A stretch of DNA of 11,946 nucleotides, from assembly GCA_038065015.1 (NCBI GenBank), contig JBBTRU010000004.1, forward strand, positions 1 through 11,946, in the 5' to 3' direction. This document shows positions 6,849-11,946 of the stretch, piece after piece (position 1 is the stretch's first letter; each line of letters starts with the position of its first letter). Source of the DNA: CAIPSZ01 sp038065015 (GTDB lineage Bacteria; Patescibacteriota; Patescibacteriia; PEXW01). A program made the position numbers and the translations under genes. A model generated the notes under the pieces. The model searched no databases and was not told the origin of the DNA. It saw nothing but the letters and a program-made list of their open reading frames with translations.

Positions 6849-8494
6849 GTTTTCGAAAAACCCACTACATTTTCGTTACCGGCGGGGTCTGCTCGGGTTT
6901 AGGCAAGGGCATTGCCGCCGCATCCATTGGCGCCTTACTCAAGGCGTGCAAACTTTCGGTTTTTTCGATTAAGTTCGATCCCTACCTCAACGTCGATCCC
7001 GGTACGATGAACCCTTTCCAGCACGGCGAGGTGTTCGTACTGGATGACGGTACGGAAACCGACCTCGACCTCGGCCACTACGAGCGGTTCCTCGACGTGC
7101 ATCTGTCAAAGTCCTCATCTGTCTCCACTGGCCAGCTCTACCAGCGGGTCATTGCGCAGGAGCGGGCGGGGCGCTACCTCGGCAAGACCATCCAGATTAT
7201 CCCGCACATTACCAATGCCATAAAACAATCCATTCAGGATGCCGTGGACGCGCACAAGCCCGATGTGCTCATTATGGAAATTGGCGGGACAGTGGGGGAC
7301 ATTGAAGGCGAACCGTTTCTCGAAGCGGCCCGGCAAATGCGCCACGAGCTTGGCAGCCAAGTCGTTTTTGTCCACGTGGCGTTGCTCCCGTATCTCAAGG
7401 CCACCCACGAGCTGAAGACCAAGCCCGCGCAAGCCTCGGTCCGTGAATTGCAGCGTGCGGGTATCCAGCCAGACGTCATTATTGCCCGGGCCGACGAAGC
7501 GATTCGCAAAGACCAGCTGGAAAAGCTCAGCCTGTTCTGCGGCGTACCCTTAGATGCGGTAATCCCCGCCCAGACCGCGAAGAGCATTTACGATGTGCCC
7601 GTGAGTTTGGAGAAGTACGGCATTACCAAGACGCTCTTTCGGGCTTTTGGCCAAGAACCTCGGCGGCCGGCTATTGCCGCGTGGAAAGAGCTTTCCCGGG
7701 CCATCCGCAACGGCAAGACCAAGCTCACCGTTGCCGTGGTGGGCAAGTACACGGAGCACGGCGATGCCTACCTCTCGGTGGTTGAAGCCTTACGCAGCGC
7801 CGCCGCGGCCAATGACGTGAAGCTGACCCTTGATTGGATAGATGCCGAAAAGCTTGAGCTCAAAGAGCCGGTTGCCTGGCAGCGTTTACGGGCGGCTGAT
7901 GGCGTGCTGGTGCCGGGTGGCTTTGGCGCTCGCGGCGTCGAAGGAAAAATTTCCGCGGTAAAGTACGCGCGCGAGCAGCGCGTGCCGTACTTTGGTTTGT
8001 GCCTGGGTATGCAGATTGCCACCATCGAGTTTGCGCGCCACGTCGCCGGCTTAAAAGATGCCACCAGCACAGAGTTCGATGCCCACGCGAAAACCCCGGT
8101 TATTCATATAATGCCCGACCAAGAGAAGAAGCTCTTGAAGCAGGATTATGGCGCAACCATGCGTTTGGGCAACTGGCATTGCAAACTCCTCGCCGGCACT
8201 CTTAGTGCCAAAGCGTACGGCACGCCGAGCATTCAGGAGCGCCACCGTCATCGCTACGAGTTCAATAATGCTTACCGAGAGCAGTTGACGCAGGCAGGCC
8301 TGCGGGTAAGCGGCACAACCCCGGATGATCGGTTGGTAGAAATTGTCGAAATTCCGGACCACCCGTGGTTTGTCGGGGTGCAGTTCCACCCCGAGTTTAC
8401 CTCCCGGCCGCTCCAGACGCATCCGCTTTTTCGTGATTTTCTGGCGGCGGCCAAGAAGCAAAAATCAGCCGCGGTGCGGGCCGCGACGCGGTAG
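6845..8494 (+). CDS. pyrG: CTP synthase (glutamine-hydrolysing)
   Basis: The 549-residue enzyme converts UTP to CTP using ATP and ammonia from glutamine, and is cytoplasmic. The N-terminal synthase domain (about 1-270) carries the P-loop-like G-G-V-C-S-G-L-G-K-G (13-22), D-P-Y-L-N-V-D-P-G-T-M (45-55), Q-H-G-E-V-F-V (59-65) and D-L-D-L-G-H-Y-E-R-F (73-82). The C-terminal class I glutamine amidotransferase domain (about 292-535) has the oxyanion G-G-F-G (358-361), nucleophile C386 in G-L-C-L-G-M-Q, and the H515/E517 pair in Q-F-H-P-E-F. Length is typical. The start overlaps the rplI stop as ATGA, and it is the last gene of the murA operon. Its stop lies 15 bases from the stop of the convergent rpmA, with no recognisable hairpin terminator between. 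Confidence 0.98.
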   Translation: MSFRKTHYIFVTGGVCSGLGKGIAAASIGALLKACKLSVFSIKFDPYLNVDPGTMNPFQHGEVFVLDDGTETDLDLGHYERFLDVHLSKSSSVSTGQLYQRVIAQERAGRYLGKTIQIIPHITNAIKQSIQDAVDAHKPDVLIMEIGGTVGDIEGEPFLEAARQMRHELGSQVVFVHVALLPYLKATHELKTKPAQASVRELQRAGIQPDVIIARADEAIRKDQLEKLSLFCGVPLDAVIPAQTAKSIYDVPVSLEKYGITKTLFRAFGQEPRRPAIAAWKELSRAIRNGKTKLTVAVVGKYTEHGDAYLSVVEALRSAAAANDVKLTLDWIDAEKLELKEPVAWQRLRAADGVLVPGGFGARGVEGKISAVKYAREQRVPYFGLCLGMQIATIEFARHVAGLKDATSTEFDAHAKTPVIHIMPDQEKKLLKQDYGATMRLGNWHCKLLAGTLSAKAYGTPSIQERHRHRYEFNNAYREQLTQAGLRVSGTTPDDRLVEIVEIPDHPWFVGVQFHPEFTSRPLQTHPLFRDFLAAAKKQKSAAVRAATR

Positions 8495-8509
8495 CTGGTA
8501 CGCCTGGCT

Positions 8510-8788
8510 TTAGCTGGTAACGACGTCCACGAAACGCGCAGACTTGAGCGTGCCGTCGAAGCGGCGGACTTTGCGCATGCGGAATTGCACTTTGCCAGCC
8601 GTGACCGCGTAGAGCGTGTCGTCATTGCCGCGGCGGATATTCTTCCCGGCGCGCATGGCGCTACCCCGTTGCCGGACGATAATCATCCCGGGTCGAACTT
8701 GCTCACCCGCATAGGCCTTAATCCCTAAACGCTTGGCTTTGGAATCGCGGCCTAAACTGGTTGTGCCTACCCCTTTGACGTGTGCCAT
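8510..8788 (-). CDS. rpmA: 50S ribosomal protein L27
   Basis: The 92-residue product is L27, whose N-terminal arm reaches toward the peptidyl transferase centre. The N terminus reads M-A-H-V-K-G-V-G, followed by G-R-D-S-x-x-K-R-L-G (13-22) and I-I-V-R-Q-R-G (36-42), all L27 signatures. It lacks the cleaved N-terminal extension typical of Firmicutes L27. The usual partner rplU (L21) is not adjacent; the upstream gene belongs to the pilus block and rpmA has its own promoter. A short TAAGG (8793-8797) four bases before the ATG may serve as a weak ribosome site. It is convergent with pyrG. Confidence 0.97.
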   Translation of the reverse strand: MAHVKGVGTTSLGRDSKAKRLGIKAYAGEQVRPGMIIVRQRGSAMRAGKNIRRGNDDTLYAVTAGKVQFRMRKVRRFDGTLKSARFVDVVTS

Positions 8789-8831
8789 AGAACCTTAGAG
8801 AGAATTGCGCACGAATGGCGCAGTGGTATGG

Positions 8832-8860
8832 AGTGTACCCAAAGTTTTGGCCGGGGTCAA
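8832..8860 (-). promoter_or_regulatory. Sigma70-type promoter for rpmA
   Basis: On the minus strand, TTGACC (8860 to 8855) and TACACT (8837 to 8832) are separated by exactly 17 bases. Both hexamers are close to consensus. Initiation near 8825 would give a leader of about 37 bases to the rpmA ATG. The -35 box begins just seven bases after the stop codon of the upstream pilus-block gene. It is the best promoter in the window and shows rpmA can be transcribed apart from the pilus genes. Confidence 0.75.
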
Positions 8861-8866
8861 GCCGCC

Positions 8867-9151
8867 CTACTCGAATGGGTTTAGGGTGGTGTCGGTGGTT
8901 GCTTTTTGCTTTGCCTCGAGGGTCGAACGGGCATCATCAAAGTCTTTCAGGCGGATTTGCTCGCGCTTCTGGGTAAGTTTATCCTCGGGGATACTGGTGT
9001 CTTGCAGCGGTCTATACCACTGGGCGAGGCTATACCAGACCAGCAGCACGGCCATGAGCCCGGAAAAGCCAATGGCAACCCAGGCAACGATGTTGGTAAG
9101 CCGGGTAAGCGTGAGGTGTAGGTGGGGCAGGTGGAGTGTTGGTTTGCGCAT
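8867..9151 (-). CDS. Short single-pass membrane protein in the pilP position
   Basis: The 94-residue product has one membrane helix at about 20-43, after a short N-terminal segment rich in His, Leu and Thr, and then a charged extracytoplasmic tail (about 50-94) that ends T-L-N-P-F-E. Its ATG directly follows the pilO TAA with no gap, so it is co-transcribed with pilMNO and probably part of the same complex. In diderm bacteria this slot is held by pilP, a lipoprotein linking PilNO to the secretin. This protein has no lipobox and no room for the PilP beta domain, so it is not a standard PilP. I do not recognise the family; a role in the pilus inner-membrane platform is inferred from context. 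Confidence 0.75.
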   Translation of the reverse strand: MRKPTLHLPHLHLTLTRLTNIVAWVAIGFSGLMAVLLVWYSLAQWYRPLQDTSIPEDKLTQKREQIRLKDFDDARSTLEAKQKATTDTTLNPFE

Positions 9152-9700
9152 TTAGTGCCAGGGGATTACGCCTTCCACGACGAGGGAATTTTGTTTCGCG
9201 ACGCTGCCATTTTGCAAATTGACGGTTTGCACGAGAATGTACGAAGGGTGTGTTTCCAAGGCACGGAGAAAGCGCATGAGCGCCGCAATCGGCCCCTGGA
9301 CGTCGAAGTGAAAAGCTTTTTCTTCCACACTGTACGTCGTTGCGGTGTCTGGAGAAGTGCGTGCCGGCGCACTAAGCTGCGGCTCGGCGAGGGTAAGTTT
9401 TTCGCGCTCCGCCAGGTCTTCGATGTACTTAAGGAATTGCAGCGTTTCGGCCCGGTTGAAAAAGGCGGCGTTCAATGTTTCGGTATTTTCCAGTATTTGG
9501 TCTACTTGTTTTTTAAGCGCGGAGAGGTTTTGCTGCTGGCGGTTATTGACCTCCCGGCTTATGCGGGCTTCCAGGATTTTTACATTTTTCTCTTGCAGTT
9601 TCTGCCGCAGCGGGAAAAAAGCAAACCAGGCACCGATGGTCAGACACAGCGTGCCGCCAACGACCCAGCTCATTAATTGCTGTTGGGGGGTAAGTTTCAT
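9152..9700 (-). CDS. pilO: Type IV pilus assembly protein PilO
   Basis: The 182-residue product has one membrane helix at about 11-29, a coiled coil at about 32-75, and a C-terminal alpha/beta domain (about 84-180), the PilO architecture. In known systems PilO pairs with PilN through the coiled coils and helps hold the pilus motor platform in the membrane. The family is weakly conserved, so the assignment rests on architecture plus its position directly after pilN. The start ATG overlaps the pilN TGA by four bases, with no Shine-Dalgarno site upstream, suggesting coupled translation. Confidence 0.85.
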   Translation of the reverse strand: MKLTPQQQLMSWVVGGTLCLTIGAWFAFFPLRQKLQEKNVKILEARISREVNNRQQQNLSALKKQVDQILENTETLNAAFFNRAETLQFLKYIEDLAEREKLTLAEPQLSAPARTSPDTATTYSVEEKAFHFDVQGPIAALMRFLRALETHPSYILVQTVNLQNGSVAKQNSLVVEGVIPWH

Positions 9701-10242
9701 GGGGTCGGGAGGCCGACGAGGCTCGCGGTGAAGGTGAAAGCAATATTCGCCTTCTTGGTTTGTAACGGGAATTCAATATTTTTGAAAAGCGGACTGGCCT
9801 GGAGTATTTTTTCGTACGCCACGTAGTCTTCGCGAGTTTCCGCGGTGGCGCTGAAGGTGAGTTTACCTGCATTTTGGGAAAAACTCATGCTTTGCAGGGC
9901 AATACCGCTGGGGGTGAGCGCGGAAAACTTCGCTATCACGGGCGTCCATTGGAGGTAGCGTTTCTGCACACCTTGGAGCACGGCTACTTGGGTGTTCAAG
10001 CGTTTTGTGGTTTCGGTAATCGAGGCTTTACCCTGGGTATTCAAGAGGAGTGTTGTTCGGTCGGCTTCCAGTTGCGTGCTTTTTACCTTTTGCTCGAGCA
10101 GCGCTCCCCCGATGAGCGCGCTGGCGATGAAGCTGACAATGGCGATAGCACCGATGGCAAAAACTGTTCGGCCAATGGCAATGTACGCGCGTATTTTCAG
10201 CGTGGCGTGGACACTGGGTGAAGTGAGGTTGAGCAACATCAT
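9697..10242 (-). CDS. pilN: Type IV pilus assembly protein PilN
   Basis: The 181-residue product starts at the ATG at 10242, which overlaps the pilM TGA as ATGA (a second ATG follows immediately at 10239). A longer reading frame back to 10365 would lie wholly inside pilM and is not credible. The N terminus M-M-L-L-N-L resembles the I-N-L-L-P type peptide by which PilN docks in the PilM groove. Then come a membrane helix at about 24-50, a coiled coil at about 50-95 and a ferredoxin-like domain at about 97-180. The order pilM-pilN-pilO supports the name. Confidence 0.87.
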   Translation of the reverse strand: MMLLNLTSPSVHATLKIRAYIAIGRTVFAIGAIAIVSFIASALIGGALLEQKVKSTQLEADRTTLLLNTQGKASITETTKRLNTQVAVLQGVQKRYLQWTPVIAKFSALTPSGIALQSMSFSQNAGKLTFSATAETREDYVAYEKILQASPLFKNIEFPLQTKKANIAFTFTASLVGLPTP

Positions 10243-11318
10243 ACGTTTCGGGCTGGAAACCACGGGACATTCAGCACCCCCCGCATAGCCAGGCCGACAG
10301 CGGTGAGGTAGGAAGGGCCAACCCGATCTAAGGGTGGGGGTGGCGGGCTGATGCTCGCGGGCCAATCGCCAATGCGAACGGGGAGGTGGAGTGCAGATTG
10401 AATGAAGGGCGCCATTCCAATGAGTTTTGCGCCCCCACCAACGAGCGTAATATCTTGGACGCGCAAGTCATCCGCCACATGCTCTTCATAGTAGCTCACC
10501 ACTTCGGTTACGCGCTGGGTCAGCGGTTTGAGTTCCGGTTCAATAATCGAACGCACCGCCCCTTTCCCTTTTCGGGGGTCGAGTCCGCAAATGCGTTTTG
10601 CTTCTTCGGCTTCTTCCAGCGTGAGGCCAAGTTTCATTTGCAACATGGCCGTAAGGTGGCCGCCGGCGAGCGAAAGGGTCGATGAGTACGCCACCACATC
10701 GCCTTCGGTAATAATAATGCCGGTTCGGCTCGCCCCCAGGTCAATAATTAAGTGGCTGCCTTGCAGGGCGGCCGGGTCCAGCGCAACCCGGCACAGCGCG
10801 GCAGATTCTGGTTCGAGCACCAGCGGAACCAGACCGACGGATTCGAGGACGCTCGTGTACCCTTCCACCAGGAGTTGCGGTGCAACCGAGACAACCACGC
10901 GGACGGTTTTTTCTGCCGGTTGGGGTGGGCGAACGTACTGCCAGTCGAGGTAGGCTTCGTCGAGGTTTAACGGGATATTTTCCGCTAGCCCGCTGTGCAA
11001 GGCGGCGGTGAAGGCTTCGGGCAAGACGTTGGGCAGCTCAATAATCTTGGTAAAAATTTTTCGTTCGGGTAGGCAGACGATTGCCGCCTTTGACGATGGG
11101 TGTTTGAACGTGGGTTGCGCCAATACATCTTTCAGGATGGCGATGACCCCTTGCGGGTCGCGGATTTCCCCTTCCTGGATGAGCCCGTTGGGAACCGGCC
11201 TGGCGCTGACGGAGCGTAAGGCAAAGCCGTGGCGGTGCTTTTTGAGTTGCACCATGCGAATCACGGCATCGCTAATGTCAATGCCTATGGCGTTCTGGAA
11301 TGGTCGGAGCAAGCTCAT
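10239..11318 (-). CDS. pilM: Type IV pilus assembly protein PilM (actin-like ATPase fold)
   Basis: The 359-residue cytoplasmic protein has an actin/FtsA-like fold. The phosphate-1 motif G-I-D-I-S (12-16), phosphate-2 motif I-I-D-L-G-A-S-R-T-G (191-200) and adenosine motif L-V-G-G-G-A-K-L (292-299) are all visible. PilM binds the N-terminal peptide of PilN and connects the cytoplasmic motor to the membrane platform. A proline run lies at 325-329, before the last helices. The gene starts two bases after the pilC TAG codon ends, with a single base between, and overlaps pilN by four bases. Length is typical for PilM. Confidence 0.95.
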   Translation of the reverse strand: MSLLRPFQNAIGIDISDAVIRMVQLKKHRHGFALRSVSARPVPNGLIQEGEIRDPQGVIAILKDVLAQPTFKHPSSKAAIVCLPERKIFTKIIELPNVLPEAFTAALHSGLAENIPLNLDEAYLDWQYVRPPQPAEKTVRVVVSVAPQLLVEGYTSVLESVGLVPLVLEPESAALCRVALDPAALQGSHLIIDLGASRTGIIITEGDVVAYSSTLSLAGGHLTAMLQMKLGLTLEEAEEAKRICGLDPRKGKGAVRSIIEPELKPLTQRVTEVVSYYEEHVADDLRVQDITLVGGGAKLIGMAPFIQSALHLPVRIGDWPASISPPPPPLDRVGPSYLTAVGLAMRGVLNVPWFPARNV

Positions 11319-11319
11319 G

Positions 11320-11946
11320 CTAGTTTATTTGGTCGGTGAGTGAGTAGATTGGCAGGATGACGGCGACGACAATGCCGCCAACGCCACCGCCAAGCAGCAA
11401 AATAAGTACCGGCTCCATAATTGAAGTGAGGTTGCTCATAACCTGATCAACCTCTTCCTCGTAAAATTTTGCAATTTCTTCGCTTATGGTGTCTAGGGTA
11501 CCACTCTCTTCCCCCACAGCAATCATTTGCGCCACAACCGGCGGGTAGAGTTTCGGCGTCGTAATGAGCACTTTGGAAATACTCGAGCCTTTCTTGAGCT
11601 CCTCGGCGGTTTTTTCTAGCGAGGCACGGAACACGGCATTCCCGATGGTTTTTGCAATTATTTGAAACGTCTGCACAATGGGTATGTCGGTACGGAGCAG
11701 TGAGCTAAGGTTTCGGGTAAAGCGGGCGAGGTTAATTTTTTTAATTATCGGCCCCATAATTGGCAAGGTGAGCAGCAGCGCGTGCCAGAGCATTCGACCT
11801 TTTGGCGTGTGGGTGTACCAGCGAAAAACGTAGACAAAGGCAATGGCAAATATAATAATGAACACGATGTAGTGCTGGAAGAAGCTCGAGAGTGCAATGA
11901 GGATGCGGGTGGGCAAAGGCAGCGTGCCTCCGGACTCGGTAAATAC
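11320..11946 (-). CDS. pilC: Type IV pilus inner-membrane protein PilC (T2SF/GspF family), C-terminal part
   Basis: The open frame runs off the right edge; 208 codons are visible, covering roughly the second half of a PilC/GspF protein. The first visible residues (V-F-T-E-S-G-G-T-L-P-L-P-T-R) match the conserved entry to the central membrane helix, so the TTG at 11916 is not the start. A membrane helix lies at about 23-42 of the fragment. The second T2SF domain at about 76-198 contains V-G-E-E-S-G-T-L (144-151) and S-I-M-E-P-V (175-180), and a final membrane helix follows. PilC is the membrane rotor-like base that works with the PilB and PilT motors, whose genes probably lie outside the window. 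It is truncated only by the window edge. Confidence 0.95.
   Translation of the reverse strand, partial: VFTESGGTLPLPTRILIALSSFFQHYIVFIIIFAIAFVYVFRWYTHTPKGRMLWHALLLTLPIMGPIIKKINLARFTRNLSSLLRTDIPIVQTFQIIAKTIGNAVFRASLEKTAEELKKGSSISKVLITTPKLYPPVVAQMIAVGEESGTLDTISEEIAKFYEEEVDQVMSNLTSIMEPVLILLLGGGVGGIVVAVILPIYSLTDQIN

Noticed and set aside
8492..8519. Direct repeat TAGCTGGTA between the ends of pyrG and rpmA
   Set aside because: Two nine-base copies 19 bases apart, partly inside coding sequence, with no stem-loop or element ends; probably chance.
9122..9676. 184-codon plus-strand frame opposite pilO
   Set aside because: pilO fits the overlap pattern and domain layout of the pilus block; this frame would break the operon and shows no motif.

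Overview
The window is a densely packed bacterial chromosome segment. It carries 13 protein genes, one of them cut by the right edge, and the longest non-coding gap is under 80 bases. TGA serves as a normal stop codon (for example at the ends of murA, pilM and pilN), so code 11 fits and the codes that read UGA as glycine do not. Most likely the source is a Patescibacteria/CPR-type genome, probably near Parcubacteria. This is inferred from 4-base ATGA gene overlaps, few Shine-Dalgarno sites, a secreted PEGA-domain protein, a small coiled-coil protein of a type common in those genomes, and a pilus block without visible secretin genes. No 16S rRNA gene is present to settle it. Base composition is moderately GC-rich, except for the first gene (about 45% GC by hand count).

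Left block, + strand (64-2898): a small coiled-coil protein, an RfbD-type dTDP-4-dehydrorhamnose reductase, and a multi-pass membrane protein that looks like a GT-C glycosyltransferase and overlaps rfbD by 17 bases. Together they suggest making a deoxysugar and transferring a sugar at the membrane. The glycosyltransferase then meets a minus-strand gene end to end, and the two share the palindrome CTAG as their stop codons. That minus-strand gene (2895-3866) encodes a secreted or membrane-anchored PEGA-domain protein. It diverges from murA across a 68-base spacer that holds a -10-like box exactly six bases before each start codon.

Central block, + strand (3935-8494): murA, an S41 C-terminal processing protease (ctpA), ribosomal protein L9 (rplI) and CTP synthase (pyrG). 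Each junction is a 4-base ATGA overlap, so this is very probably one translationally coupled operon linking wall precursor synthesis, envelope proteolysis, the ribosome and pyrimidine nucleotides. MurA has Asp in place of the usual catalytic-loop Cys115, a change known to give fosfomycin insensitivity in other bacteria.

Right block, minus strand (11946 down to 8510): the C-terminal part of pilC, then pilM, pilN, pilO and a 94-residue single-pass membrane protein sitting where pilP would be. These form the inner-membrane assembly platform of a type IV pilus. Downstream, rpmA (ribosomal protein L27) has its own clear sigma70-type promoter (TTGACC, 17 bases, TACACT) and runs convergent to pyrG. 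I saw no tRNA, rRNA, CRISPR array, insertion sequence or convincing hairpin terminator. I found no clearly new system. The most interesting items are the Asp115 MurA, the paired -10 boxes suggesting leaderless transcripts, the overlap-coupled operon, and the short protein in the pilP position.
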